Shown here: piece after piece, positions 38,180 to 48,797 of the stretch
How positions within the stretch are numbered: position 1 is the first letter of the stretch
How the letters are laid out: each line of letters opens with the position of its first letter
Assembly: GCA_900299185.1 (NCBI GenBank)
Contig: OMIV01000343.1
Coordinates: 1-64,000, forward strand
Length of the DNA stretch: 64,000 nt
Direction of reading: 5' to 3'
Source of the DNA: Planctomycetaceae bacterium
GTDB taxonomy: Bacteria > Planctomycetota > Planctomycetia > Planctomycetales > Planctomycetaceae
Program-made: the position numbers and the translations under genes
Notes under the pieces: generated by a model
The model's input: only the letters and a program-made list of their open reading frames with translations
What the model was told of the DNA's origin: nothing
Database searches by the model: none

Positions 38180-41100
38180 TCACTCGTTGGAACGCGGAAT
38201 TGTCGTCGAGATTGATGGCTCGCCCCATCCGCCGCCGCCGGGAGTTTGAATTGTCAGCAAATCACCGGCAGCAATCTCTAATTGAACTTTGCCGGGTAAT
38301 TCTTCTGTCAGGCCGGTTGCTGCGCGAGTGATCGAGTTCCGGCCGCACTGTCCCGACTCACCGCCTTCGAGACCGAACGGTGCGTACGGTCCGCGACGTT
38401 CTGTTAGCAACGAGACCTTCAGCGGCTTGAGGAACTCGATCCGCCGCACGATGCCCTCGCCGCCTCTGTGTTTTCCGTTACCCCCTGAGCCGCGACGGAT
38501 CGAGAACTCATGCACGCGAACGGGATAACGACGCTCGATGACTTCGGCATCGGTTAGTCGCGTATTCGTCATGTGCGTATGCACTGCATCCGCGCCTTGC
38601 GAGTCGCGCGTCGCTCCGCTGCCGCCGCAGATCGTCTCGTAGTACCCGAACGTGCCGTCGCCGAACGTGAGATTATTCATCGTCCCCTGACTCGCGGAAG
38701 CGAGCTTGAGCGCGCCGAGCAACGTGTCGACGACGCGCTGCGAGGTCTCGACGTTGCCGCCGACGATCGCGACGCAATCACGCGCATCGGGAGCACTCGG
38801 CGGATTGAGCAAGCATTCGGGCAAGATGATCTCGACCGGTTCGAGCACGCCGCTATTGAGCGGGATGTCCTCGTTGATGAGGCAGCGGAAGACATAGAGC
38901 GTCGCCGCCGTTGTGATCGCGCGATTGGCGTTGAGATTTGAAGTTCTCAGCACCGGTCCCGTGCCGGTGAAGTCGACAGTCGCTCGATCGCCTTTAATCG
39001 TGATCGTCGCGCAGATCGGCGAGCCATCATCGAGATGATCGGTGTAGGAATAAGTTCCGTCCGGCATCGCCAAGAGCGCGCGGCGCATCTTCTCGCACGC
39101 CGCGCTTTGAATATGCCGCATGTAAGCCTGCACGACCGGCAGCGAGTATCGCTCGACGAGATCGAGCAGTTGCTTCACTCCGGTGTTGTTGGCCGCAACT
39201 TCGGCAGCGATGTCGGAGAGGTTGTCCTGCACGTTCCGCGTCGGCAGCGGCGCGGTCATGAGGAGTTCTCGCAGGGCGTCTTCGTGAGAGACGGTTTGCG
39301 ATGGATGCTTTTCGCTGGTGGTTGCTGGGACGAGTGGGACTTCTGGGACGGATGTGTTTTTTGCCTTCGTGGCGTCAGCAATTTCATTCGTCCCATTCGT
39401 CTCATCAGTCCCATTCCGCTTCCCGACAAATCGTCCCTCCACCAATCGGAAGCACCGAATCAGCACGCCCTCTTCCGCGAGGTTCTTCGAGAACGGCGGC
39501 ATGCTGCCCGGCACGATGCCGCCGATCTCCGCGTGATGCGCACGGCTCGCCGTGAGGAACAGCAATTCGCCCGTCGACGGCTCATGCACCGGCGAGATCA
39601 CGGTCACGTCGGGCAGATGCGAGCCGCCTCGGAATGGGTCGTTCGTCACATAGACATCGCCCGGAGCCATCGTCGAGACGTCTCGCAGCAGGCACTTAAC
39701 AGTCTCGCTCATCGCCCCGAGATGCACCGGAATGTGCGGCGCATTCACAACGAGATCTCCCGTCGGAGTGAAGATCGCGCAACTGAAATCGAGCCGCTCT
39801 TTGACGTTTGTTGAGACCGACGTCTTCTGCAGCGTGACGCCCATTTGCTCGGCGATCGAAGCGAAGAGGTTGTTGAAGATTTCGAGGAGGACGGGGTCGG
39901 CGGGGGCGTCCTGTTTCCCGAAACTCATTTGTCTGATCGGTCCCACTTGTCCCATTGAATTCATAGGACGATTGGGACCGATGGGACGAATGTGTTGGAC
40001 TGTTGAACGCGAAAGCACAATTTCACCGCGAGGTCCGATGACGGCTTCCCAACCGGCTTCGATGACGACTGTCGAAGTCGGCTCACACAAGATCGCAGGG
40101 CCGCTGATCTCATCGCCGGCATGCAGTTGCTCGCGGTGATAGATCGGGGCGTTGAGGTACTCGCCCGCGAAGTATGCTCGCTCATGAGCGATCGGTTCGG
40201 GACGACGAGTAACGGGAGTTACAGCATCGTCTGGCGGATCGGCCATCTTGCCGACGACTTCCACTCGGGCCGCAACCACTTCGAGCGGCCTCGAAGAATG
40301 CACATAGCCATAAAGCTGCTGATGCCGCTCGGCGTAGGCGCGAGCGAAGTCACCGTCGCTCGGCTCGGGGACGTTGATCGTTGCTTCGACGCCTTTGTAA
40401 CGCAGATCCAACGAGCGAATCGGCGGAGCAATCCGGTCATCGGGAATGCCTTCGGCGCGCACGGCGGCGAGAGCTTCGGCTTCGAGTTCCTCAAAGACGC
40501 ATCGCAACGATCCGCTCTCAGTCGTCTTTGTCCCATCAGTTGCCTGCGTCCCACTCGTCCCATCGAGCAGCCGCAGCACCGACCGCTGCGCAAACCGTCG
40601 CACGTCGGCGAGGCCGATACCGTAGGCACTCAGCAGCCCCGAATACGGATGCACGAGAATCCGATTCATGCCGAGCTGCTCGGCCAACGCACAAGCATGT
40701 TGAGCCCCCGCTCCGCCAAACGACACAAGCACGTAGTCCGCCGGGTCGTAGCCCTTCGCGACTGAGATTTTGCGGATCGCGCGCACCATGTTGGCATTCG
40801 CGATCTGTCTAAAGCCGTCGGCCAGTTCGACTGGCGAGTACCTCTTACCGAGTGGCGACAAAGCGATCTCATCACACAGCGTCGTGAGCCGGCGCTCGAC
40901 GGCAGCGACGTCGAGCGCGAACGGGAAATAGCTCGGTAGCACGCGGCCTAAGTAAAGGTTGAAGTCGGTGATCGTGAGCGGCCCGCCTCGGCCATAGCAC
41001 GCCGGACCGGGATCTGCTCCGGCACTCTGCGGCCCGACGAACAGCTTCACTCCATCGAAGCCGCAAACGCTCCCGCCGCCGGCAGCAACGGTCTCGATCG

Positions 41101-42448
41101 AAAGCATCGGTGCAACAATTCTGACACCGGCTTTGATCGTCTCGAACTCGTACTCGTACCGGCCGTCAAAACGCGAGACGTCGGTGCTCGTCCCGCCCAT
41201 ATCAAAGCCGATCGCCTTCTCGAAGCCCGCTTGCTGAGCGATTCGGGAGAAGCCAATCACCCCGCCTGCCGGGCCCGACAGGATGCTGTCCTTCCCAACG
41301 AAATTGGCGGCGTCGACGAGTCCACCGGAGGAGGTCATGAGCTTGAGTGTCGGCTTTCGCTCCGCGAAAGCACGCTCTGGCTGCGTCACTGGCTCGAGTG
41401 TTGTCGGGTCATTGGCACCGTGCTTTCGCGGAGCGAAAGTCGACAATCCGCCGCGAACCTGTGCCACGTATCTCCGCAAGATCGGATTCAGATACGCATC
41501 CGCGACCGTCGTATCTCCGCGCGACACGATCTTGATCAGCGGAGACAAGTGGCTCGAAACGCTGATCTCTGTGAAGCCGACTTCGCGCGCGACTTGCTCG
41601 ACGAGCCGTTCGTGCTCGCCGTTCGCGAAGGCATGCAAGAGGCAGATCGCGATCGACTCAACACCGGCTTCTTTCGCTGCGATCAACGCGCCGCGCGCGG
41701 TCGTGAGATCGGGGACTCGCAGCACGATGCCGTTTGAGTCGATCCGCTCGTCGATCTCGATGACGCGTTCAAACAAAGGATCGGGTTTCTTGATCGCGAG
41801 ATCAAAGAGACGCGGGCGATCTTGATTGCCGATCAAGAGCACGTCGGCAAAGCCTCGCGTTGTAACAAAGGCGACACGCGCGCCGCGACGGGTGAGCAAC
41901 GCATTCGTCCCACGCGTTGTCCCTAGCTTCACGACAACCGGCGGAATGGGATCGCTGAGCTTGAGCCCCAGGATCGTGCGAAGGGCAAGCAGCGGAGCTT
42001 CGTCGCCGTGCGTGAGCTCGTAGCGCGTGCCGGGTTTGATTGCCGCGCTCAATGGCTGAGAAATCCGTAGGGTGGGACCAGCGCCGCGCCGGCCCACCAA
42101 TTCGTCAGTTTTGTTTTCGGCACTGGATTCGAGGTTGTCACTCGGCATTGGTGGGCCGGCGCGGCGCTGGTCCCACCCTACGGGGACGGAATCGCTGATC
42201 TTGCCTTCGAAGATGACTTGTCCGAAGTCGTCTAAGAACCGGATCTCATACCCCGTCCAAAACCCGAGGGCTTCTTTGTTGCGTGCGGTATCAACGATGC
42301 CGTCAGCACCGAGCACGGCATCGACTCGGCCCTTCGTCACACCAGAACTCAGCACCTTCGCTGTGAAGAGTTTGTTATCAGGAGACCTCGCGATGCAGTC
42401 GGTGAAAGTGCCGCCGACGTCGATCCAGAATTCCCATAGGGCTGACAT
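38180..42448 (-). CDS. Fused hydantoinase A/B (5-oxoprolinase-like) with in-frame repeat inserts
   Basis: From ATG 42448 the product is about 1422 residues; AGGA lies 8 bases upstream, and an ATG at 42523 adds 25 residues. The N-terminal half (about 1-815) is HyuA, starting [11 protein letters not shown] with the actin-like ATPase motifs ([17 protein letters not shown]). The C-terminal half (about 836-1415) is HyuB. Fused HyuA-HyuB is the arrangement of eukaryotic and some bacterial 5-oxoprolinases, which open 5-oxoproline with ATP; substrate here is unproven. Five stretches of palindromic or 9-base-period DNA are translated as extra segments at about residues 89-128, 336-367, 629-642, 817-836 and 1013-1047. 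The gene also reads as richer in CG than its neighbours, which may point to transfer. Confidence 0.93.
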   Translation of the reverse strand: MSALWEFWIDVGGTFTDCIARSPDNKLFTAKVLSSGVTKGRVDAVLGADGIVDTARNKEALGFWTGYEIRFLDDFGQVIFEGKISDSVPVGWDQRRAGPPMPSDNLESSAENKTDELVGRRGAGPTLRISQPLSAAIKPGTRYELTHGDEAPLLALRTILGLKLSDPIPPVVVKLGTTRGTNALLTRRGARVAFVTTRGFADVLLIGNQDRPRLFDLAIKKPDPLFERVIEIDERIDSNGIVLRVPDLTTARGALIAAKEAGVESIAICLLHAFANGEHERLVEQVAREVGFTEISVSSHLSPLIKIVSRGDTTVADAYLNPILRRYVAQVRGGLSTFAPRKHGANDPTTLEPVTQPERAFAERKPTLKLMTSSGGLVDAANFVGKDSILSGPAGGVIGFSRIAQQAGFEKAIGFDMGGTSTDVSRFDGRYEYEFETIKAGVRIVAPMLSIETVAAGGGSVCGFDGVKLFVGPQSAGADPGPACYGRGGPLTITDFNLYLGRVLPSYFPFALDVAAVERRLTTLCDEIALSPLGKRYSPVELADGFRQIANANMVRAIRKISVAKGYDPADYVLVSFGGAGAQHACALAEQLGMNRILVHPYSGLLSAYGIGLADVRRFAQRSVLRLLDGTSGTQATDGTKTTESGSLRCVFEELEAEALAAVRAEGIPDDRIAPPIRSLDLRYKGVEATINVPEPSDGDFARAYAERHQQLYGYVHSSRPLEVVAARVEVVGKMADPPDDAVTPVTRRPEPIAHERAYFAGEYLNAPIYHREQLHAGDEISGPAILCEPTSTVVIEAGWEAVIGPRGEIVLSRSTVQHIRPIGPNRPMNSMGQVGPIRQMSFGKQDAPADPVLLEIFNNLFASIAEQMGVTLQKTSVSTNVKERLDFSCAIFTPTGDLVVNAPHIPVHLGAMSETVKCLLRDVSTMAPGDVYVTNDPFRGGSHLPDVTVISPVHEPSTGELLFLTASRAHHAEIGGIVPGSMPPFSKNLAEEGVLIRCFRLVEGRFVGKRNGTDETNGTNEIADATKAKNTSVPEVPLVPATTSEKHPSQTVSHEDALRELLMTAPLPTRNVQDNLSDIAAEVAANNTGVKQLLDLVERYSLPVVQAYMRHIQSAACEKMRRALLAMPDGTYSYTDHLDDGSPICATITIKGDRATVDFTGTGPVLRTSNLNANRAITTAATLYVFRCLINEDIPLNSGVLEPVEIILPECLLNPPSAPDARDCVAIVGGNVETSQRVVDTLLGALKLASASQGTMNNLTFGDGTFGYYETICGGSGATRDSQGADAVHTHMTNTRLTDAEVIERRYPVRVHEFSIRRGSGGNGKHRGGEGIVRRIEFLKPLKVSLLTERRGPYAPFGLEGGESGQCGRNSITRAATGLTEELPGKVQLEIAAGDLLTIQTPGGGGWGEPSISTTIPRSNE
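39326..39415. repeat. In-frame 9-base-period repeat block, HyuB part
   Basis: Three TGGGAC-type 9-mers (39326-39352) face three or four complementary GTCCCAT-type 9-mers (39385-39415). They form an imperfect inverted pair inside the hydantoinase B half. The translation is an extra segment near residues 1013-1047, rich in Thr, Asn, Glu, Val and Pro. Confidence 0.75.
39938..39980. repeat. In-frame inverted repeat at the HyuA/HyuB junction
   Basis: Arms at 39938-39955 and 39963-39980 match at 15 of 18 positions around a 7-base loop, and are built of the same GTCCCA / TGGGAC units as the blocks at 39326 and 40530. The translated residues (about 817-836) form the linker between the two enzyme halves. 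Confidence 0.75.
40530..40565. repeat. In-frame 9-base-period repeat block, HyuA part
   Basis: Four consecutive 9-mers (GTCCCATCA, GTTGCCTGC, GTCCCACTC, GTCCCATCG), three of them carrying GTCCCA, encode a short Gly/Thr-rich insert near residues 629-642 of the hydantoinase A half. Confidence 0.7.
41349..41444. repeat. In-frame palindromic repeat, TCGCTCCGCGA family
   Basis: Arms at 41349-41374 and 41419-41444 match at 25 of 26 positions. Each arm holds a small hairpin (CTTTCGC-TCC-GCGAAAG). The element encodes residues about 336-367, placed just before the TSSGG motif of the HyuA ATPase core. Confidence 0.85.
42065..42183. repeat. In-frame 37-bp perfect inverted repeat
   Basis: Arms at 42065-42101 and 42147-42183 are perfect 37-bp inverted copies around a 45-base loop. 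They start CCGTAGGGTGGGACCAGC on the left. The 119-bp element encodes residues about 89-128 of the hydantoinase, a Gly/Arg/Pro-rich extra segment in a beta-rich region. Confidence 0.92.
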
Positions 42449-42713
42449 GTTGCTCGTCCTGAATGTCTTACGGAGTACCGAGTGCCACCGGTCAATGTCG
42501 GCGACTATCTTCGCGAACGCCACTCATGCGCGATACTGGCGCGGGGCGGATTGTTTCTCAGTGGCTCGTTGACCGCGACTCAATTGGCGGTCTGAACTCA
42601 GTTATGCAGTTCCGTCTGATGGCACAAGTTTGCCAAAGTCGTAGCTCGCAGTGAGGGGGGGAGACGCTCTCGTGCCGCGAGCGACGTTGCAGAAACTGTC
42701 TGTAGAAACGAAG

Positions 42714-42740
42714 AAAGCCGAAGCATTTTGCTTCGGCTTT
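42714..42740 (-). terminator. Rho-independent terminator after the tRNA
   Basis: The stem AAAGCCGAAGC / GCTTCGGCTTT (11 bp, 5-base loop) is followed on the minus strand by TTCTTCG. It lies 7 bases downstream of the tRNA 3' end. Confidence 0.85.
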
Positions 42741-42747
42741 CAACAAG

Positions 42748-43870
<1,123 letters not shown>

Positions 43871-44359
43871 ATGCTAAATGGAGTCGCTGTCTCGTGTTTG
43901 TTGACTGCGTTGCTTGCTGGTCCAGGGCCTGACGTTGATGAAATCGCCAAGCCACAGGACTCCGTGACAAAGACTGTGGAAGTCACAAAACCAGTCGAGT
44001 CACCTCGTCCAGTCGAAGACAAGCACGGCTGGCTAACCAAGCATCCCACCATCAGTCGGTTGCACGAACTCCAGAATCAAGAGCGAGCTCGATATGGCTT
44101 GCCGCGCCTGCGGATGAATCCGGAGCTGTGTTTGCTTGCTCAACGCCACGCGGTTTGGATGGCAGACACTGGCTGGTACATGCACAGCAGTTTTGGAATC
44201 CCAGAGATCATTCACTCGGGGCCACTGACTCCTGACGACGCTGTTAATGGATGGATTTGGTCGCCCGCCCATCACGGGATCATGTTGAGCGGGACGCAGG
44301 CTGGCTTTGGTTACATGGTTCGTAACGGAGTGACCTATTGGGTCACGCTGGTCCAATAG
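43871..44359 (+). CDS. CAP (SCP/PR1-like) domain secreted protein
   Basis: From ATG 43871 the product is 162 residues; AAAGGAG lies 8 bases upstream. A signal-like segment (about 1-17) is followed by a Val/Thr/Pro linker and a CAP domain (about 60-162). Typical CAP features are LHELQNQERARYGL, LAQRHAVWMADTG with the H-S step after it, the W-SPAHHGIM helix, and the closing GFGYMVRNGVTYWV strand. CAP proteins are secreted with diverse and mostly unknown activities. The frame upstream to 43718 encodes nothing recognisable. Confidence 0.88.
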   Translation: MLNGVAVSCLLTALLAGPGPDVDEIAKPQDSVTKTVEVTKPVESPRPVEDKHGWLTKHPTISRLHELQNQERARYGLPRLRMNPELCLLAQRHAVWMADTGWYMHSSFGIPEIIHSGPLTPDDAVNGWIWSPAHHGIMLSGTQAGFGYMVRNGVTYWVTLVQ

Positions 44360-44564
44360 ACCTCGATCGACAGGTTGAAGACGATGGCAAGACATGGTTC
44401 TCTATGAGAATCAGGTCTTGTCGTTTGTAGGAGTGGTGTCGATTTCCACGATGAGCGCGGAGATTACGAGGTCACTCGCCGTGCGAATTGTTTCACCAAT
44501 TTGACCGACGAGGACGGCGTCCTAAGTTTGAAATGCGAAGGTGCATTCATTCGAGGAGCCGTTC

Positions 44565-46673
44565 ATGCTTGCTGAAGAGATCCTGCCCAGTGGCAATGCC
44601 GCTCGTGGCCAACATCCAGCGTCGCATCCTTTGAACTCAGCTCGGCTGTTGTTGGATCTTGTGTCGCTCGCTCAGAGCACGCCTGACAACGCGACTGGCT
44701 GGGACGCTCTGATTCAGCGGTCGGCTCTGCGGTCGTTGATGCTGACACTGCAATACCGTGATCCGGCGATTGTGAATCACTCGCGCCGAGTTGCGACACT
44801 GGGAGTTGCGATTGGTCAATACCTCGGTTGGGACGGTCACAACCTGCAGGTTCTTGAAGCAGCATGTCTTCTGCATGACATCGGGAAGATTGGAATTCCC
44901 GACATGATCCTGCAGAAGCCCGGGCGCCTGGCGCCGGATGAAAGCGAGTTAATGACGCTGACCGACGAGATTGCTTGCGATGTTCTGCAAGCGTGTCGCG
45001 CTCATGACGACGTCATTCAAATCATTAGCCAGATGCATCTGCACTTTAATGGTGCGACGCATGGCTTTAGTGCGGTTGGCAGCGAGGTTCATCTGGGGGC
45101 TCGCATTCTGGCGGTCGTTGATGCTTACGACTCGTTGGTGACTCCGCAGGTCTTTCGCGAGAAGTATTCGCATGCCGAGGCGCTCGACATTTTGCATCGT
45201 GGAGCAGGATCGCAATTCGATGGGAATGTTTTGTCTGCGCTGAGTCGTTGGTTCGAATTCAATGGAGTTCCGACACATCTCTATGTCGACACTCCGCCCT
45301 ATCAGCTCGTGACTGATGAGATCTTGCGTGCTGGTTCGATGTCGCAGTTACTGTCGTACTTGTATCTGTTGGAGAGCCTGTTTGACGGCTTCTATATCAG
45401 CGACACCGAAGGCCGAATCCTCGTTTGGAGTTCCGGCATGTCCGCTTTGCAGGGAGCGAATTGGCGAAAGGCACGGGCGGGCTACGTTCCTGAGTTCATT
45501 CAGTACCGCAGCAAATATGGCGAGTCTTTAGCGCATACTGAGTATCCCATCCGAGCGGCGTTGGAGAACCAGCGAGCTCAGACAAATGAACTGCAGTTGT
45601 TCCATGAGGTCGACGGTTGGGTGGCGGTTGAAGTTCAAACCATCCCTCTAATTGATGCTCATGGGCAATTGCATGGTTTTACTGAGATCGTGCGATACCT
45701 CTCGGGCAAACTCGCGAAAGAAAAGGCCGGCGATCGGGACTTGAGATTGATGGCCAGCCGCGACGCGCTCACTCATGTGGCGAATCGAGGCGAGCTGAAG
45801 TCTCAAGTTGAATTGCGAGTGAAAGAGTTTCACGAGACCAACTTCTCGAAGCCTTTCAGTGTGATCTTCTTGGACGTCGACCACTTCAAACGCTGCAACG
45901 ACACCCACGGGCATGCGGCGGGGGACGAGGTGCTGGTCAGCATCGCGCGGCTTCTGCAACACGAGACATACTCGGGTGAACTTGTCGCACGATATGGCGG
46001 TGAAGAGTTCGTCATCGTCTGCCCGGAGACCAAGCTCGACGAAGCGTTTAATCGTGCCGAGCGTTTGCGTGTTGCGATTCAGGGAGCGCGTGTCGTCAAC
46101 AAAGATGAGTTCAAAGTCACGGCTTCGTTTGGTGTCGCGCAAATTGAAGAGTCAGATACTGGAGACGGCGTCCTGCAACGCGCGGACAAAGCCCTCTATA
46201 TGTCGAAGCGGCAGGGGCGAAATCGCACGAACAAGCTGACGTCAGAGGCGTTGCGACAGGCTGATCCGAATATGGTCGAGCCGCCAGTGACTCCGGTTGA
46301 TGCGTGGCGCTTCGAGACCAAGTTCCGCGCGTGCTTGGGCGTCAACATGCTCGTCTACAAGCTCAAGGCTTTGGTCGAAGAAGTGGGGGCAAAGTTACTC
46401 GATGTGAAACCCACCGGCTGCCGTTTGCGGTTCGGTCAACGCGGGCTCTTGCCGTTCTGGGGCGGGACTGCGGACCGACAGCCCGTTGATGTCCTCATTA
46501 GCATCGGCGATGAACGCAGCGTGGTAACTCGCGGGGCGAGCAAGCTGTCTGAGATTGGAATTGTCATTACACCCATCGGCTGGGTGTCGAATAACGAGAC
46601 CTTCCAAAATCGAGCCAGAGGTGTGCTGAAGGAACTCAGGGAGTACTTCGCTGCCGAGTTCGATGCTGAGTAG
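44565..46673 (+). CDS. HD-PAS-GGDEF signalling protein
   Basis: From ATG 44565 (GGAG 6 bases upstream) the product is 702 residues. An HD domain (about 65-215) has NHSRRV, LHDIGKIGIP with H104-D105, and DAYDSLVTP, close to HD-GYP, but the GYP loop is replaced by residues around 160-172. A PAS-like domain spans about 268-385. A GGDEF domain (about 405-565) has RYGGEEF with active-site residues at 478-482, so diguanylate cyclase activity is expected. The usual inhibitory RxxD is not intact (YSGE). A further 115-residue C-terminal region (about 585-702) matches no domain I know. It probably makes c-di-GMP, with the HD domain regulating or degrading a nucleotide. Confidence 0.9.
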   Translation: MLAEEILPSGNAARGQHPASHPLNSARLLLDLVSLAQSTPDNATGWDALIQRSALRSLMLTLQYRDPAIVNHSRRVATLGVAIGQYLGWDGHNLQVLEAACLLHDIGKIGIPDMILQKPGRLAPDESELMTLTDEIACDVLQACRAHDDVIQIISQMHLHFNGATHGFSAVGSEVHLGARILAVVDAYDSLVTPQVFREKYSHAEALDILHRGAGSQFDGNVLSALSRWFEFNGVPTHLYVDTPPYQLVTDEILRAGSMSQLLSYLYLLESLFDGFYISDTEGRILVWSSGMSALQGANWRKARAGYVPEFIQYRSKYGESLAHTEYPIRAALENQRAQTNELQLFHEVDGWVAVEVQTIPLIDAHGQLHGFTEIVRYLSGKLAKEKAGDRDLRLMASRDALTHVANRGELKSQVELRVKEFHETNFSKPFSVIFLDVDHFKRCNDTHGHAAGDEVLVSIARLLQHETYSGELVARYGGEEFVIVCPETKLDEAFNRAERLRVAIQGARVVNKDEFKVTASFGVAQIEESDTGDGVLQRADKALYMSKRQGRNRTNKLTSEALRQADPNMVEPPVTPVDAWRFETKFRACLGVNMLVYKLKALVEEVGAKLLDVKPTGCRLRFGQRGLLPFWGGTADRQPVDVLISIGDERSVVTRGASKLSEIGIVITPIGWVSNNETFQNRARGVLKELREYFAAEFDAE

Positions 46674-46775
46674 CTCGCTTCAATGCTGGATCTGCTCGAT
46701 CGACGCGGAGCAATGCTCACAGGTTTTTTTGAAACGCTCAGTGAGTTGGCATGAGCCAACTCTGTTTCTTGTGAT

Positions 46776-48797
46776 TCATTCACTTTCGCGATTCGATGCT
46801 GACGAAACGCGTTGAAAGCGTTGTCGCTCGTAGTCTCGATACCACGCAGCGGCCGCCTGCAAGTCGATGCCAGGAACCGCAGAGACTGATCGCTCTAATG
46901 CTGTGGCGTATTGGCTTAAGGTTTCATGCCGCAGACGTTGCCGAAATGCGCGAGCGATCTCTTGATCGGTTTGCTTCAACAGTGCCTCCATCTGGTGCGG
47001 TGCATAGAGAGTTCTTGGTCTTCGCTGTTTCTTCTCGCGATGGCGGCGATAGACCCAGACTGACGCGACGATGAAGGCCAGTGATCCCAATGCGATCGCG
47101 ACTGGTTTGAGCAAAGCCACCGCGCCTTCTCGCAGCACACTGTCGATGCCACGGTCGAAGATGCGGTACTTCAAGGATTGCCAAATTGACGAGAGAGCTT
47201 CGACGAGTTCGGAGCTATCGCCGTTGCCATTTTGAGATGGTCGACCACTGCCAGGCGTGGTCTCGACAAGCTCCCATCGTCCGTCGTCGAGTTGCGCTTC
47301 GGCCCAAGCATGAGCATCTTTTTGGCGACCGATCCATTCGCCCGTGATCGAGTTCTGCTCGTCCACAACGAAGCCAGTGACGTAACGACTGCGGACTCCG
47401 CCCAGCCTTAGCAGCATCACCGTACCGGTTCCGAAGTATTCGCAATGAGCTGCTGGTTTCTCTGTCAGGAACCACGCCGCAGGGTCACGACCGGCTGGCG
47501 GATTAACGGTCAGGCCGTACTCGTAGCGGCTGAAGTATTTCTCTACCGCAGCGATCTTCTTCTGAGTTGTCTCCGCGTGGCGAAATAGTTCGTCACGCAG
47601 CGCGAGCACTCGTTGGTCCTCGCGAATCGTCCGTGGCACGAACAAGAGATCTTCGTCAGGCGGACGTCGGTCTGTATCCGGCAGCGTCATCCCCAAGAAC
47701 AGTTTGTATTGGCTGCTCGGTGAACGATCTTCCGAGCGGAGCACATGGTGCTGATCGCGAACGACCGTGCCCGACAGTGTCTGCACATAGACCGTGTTTA
47801 GCGGCGAGAAAAAGATCGGACCAATCCCAGGCGAAGGACGCACTGTCAGGACATCAATTGGTGTGCCTTGAGGGGTTGCGGTCTTAAAGAGTTGGCCGTC
47901 TTCGATAACCGTCGGCAGACCGTTGGGGATCTTGCTGTGTCGTTGGACGGGAAGACCGGCGGGAGAAAAGTGCCATTGGTGGTCGTAGTAGAGATCGTAA
48001 GCCTTGCCTCGGAAGTAGCCGGGTTCCGAGGTCGCATCAACTCGCAGCGCGATTTGGCCTGAGTTCTGATTCTGCTGAAGCCGAACGGAGCCGAGTTGAG
48101 ATGTCTCGGCAAAGCCAATGTCGGTGATCGCCTTCTCGGGATCTAACAGACTCATCACCCAACGATCGAGCTGCGTTTCGTAATGAGCCGTCGCCCAAGC
48201 CGCGGTCCAACCGGTGGTTCCAATAAGCACCAGTGTGAGCACACGGAGAAGGAAGCGACCTCGGTAGCGTCGCTGCGGAGTGTCGGTAAGGCGACGAGTT
48301 CGTTCCCAAAACAGAAGCATCAAAAGCACGTAGCCGATGAGTCCGGCATGGAGCGAATTGGCTTCCAAACCTGCATGCGGTTGAATGATCGTCAGGCACG
48401 CCAGAGCAGCAGCTCCTACGACTGCGAATGACGACGGCAGCAAGTTGTCGAGGCGCAGGATCAGAAAGTAACCGGCTTGCACTGACATCAAGAACTGAGC
48501 GAGCAAGTACGCGACTTGCTGCCCGGCGAAGAGTTGGGTGTATTGAACGTTGTGTGGCAGCAGCGCGTATTGAGCGAGCAGGGCCAACCACAAGAGCACG
48601 GTCCAATCGAAGACCAGCTTGCGATTCACTGCAATCCGCCAGCGACTAAACATGCCCAGTGCGCTGACCGCGACAATGCTCATCGGAAACCAGTACGAAC
48701 GCGACAGCATTGCCATGAGCCCGCACTCCAACGCAATCGACGCGAAGGCGAGCGATCGTTGGGCATTGATCAGCGGCGGGAAGTCGTCGTGGTCCAT
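46776..48797 (-). CDS. Membrane transglutaminase-like protein (DUF3488/TGase)
   Basis: The 673-residue protein has six or so membrane helices in its first 195 residues, then an extracytoplasmic domain. The transglutaminase-like core (about 420-520) shows C452 in AAHCEYFGTG and H496 in DAHAWAE. The third position, normally Asp in a DPTP motif, is Glu in WELVETTPG. A helix at about 560-580 and a charged C-terminal tail follow. This layout is shared by TgpA-type proteins, which are cysteine proteases or crosslinking enzymes of unknown substrate. The stop faces the GGDEF stop. No MoxR or DUF58 gene is adjacent, although these often accompany the family. Confidence 0.9.
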   Translation of the reverse strand: MDHDDFPPLINAQRSLAFASIALECGLMAMLSRSYWFPMSIVAVSALGMFSRWRIAVNRKLVFDWTVLLWLALLAQYALLPHNVQYTQLFAGQQVAYLLAQFLMSVQAGYFLILRLDNLLPSSFAVVGAAALACLTIIQPHAGLEANSLHAGLIGYVLLMLLFWERTRRLTDTPQRRYRGRFLLRVLTLVLIGTTGWTAAWATAHYETQLDRWVMSLLDPEKAITDIGFAETSQLGSVRLQQNQNSGQIALRVDATSEPGYFRGKAYDLYYDHQWHFSPAGLPVQRHSKIPNGLPTVIEDGQLFKTATPQGTPIDVLTVRPSPGIGPIFFSPLNTVYVQTLSGTVVRDQHHVLRSEDRSPSSQYKLFLGMTLPDTDRRPPDEDLLFVPRTIREDQRVLALRDELFRHAETTQKKIAAVEKYFSRYEYGLTVNPPAGRDPAAWFLTEKPAAHCEYFGTGTVMLLRLGGVRSRYVTGFVVDEQNSITGEWIGRQKDAHAWAEAQLDDGRWELVETTPGSGRPSQNGNGDSSELVEALSSIWQSLKYRIFDRGIDSVLREGAVALLKPVAIALGSLAFIVASVWVYRRHREKKQRRPRTLYAPHQMEALLKQTDQEIARAFRQRLRHETLSQYATALERSVSAVPGIDLQAAAAWYRDYERQRFQRVSSASNRESE

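Noticed and set aside
42616-42630. TGGCAC with TTGCC, another sigma-54-like match
   Set aside because: The spacing is one base short and no rightward gene starts close by.
46708-46730. Short GAGC/GCTC stem with a run of seven T after it
   Set aside because: The stem has only four pairs and the T-run is separated from it; at best a very weak terminator for the GGDEF gene.
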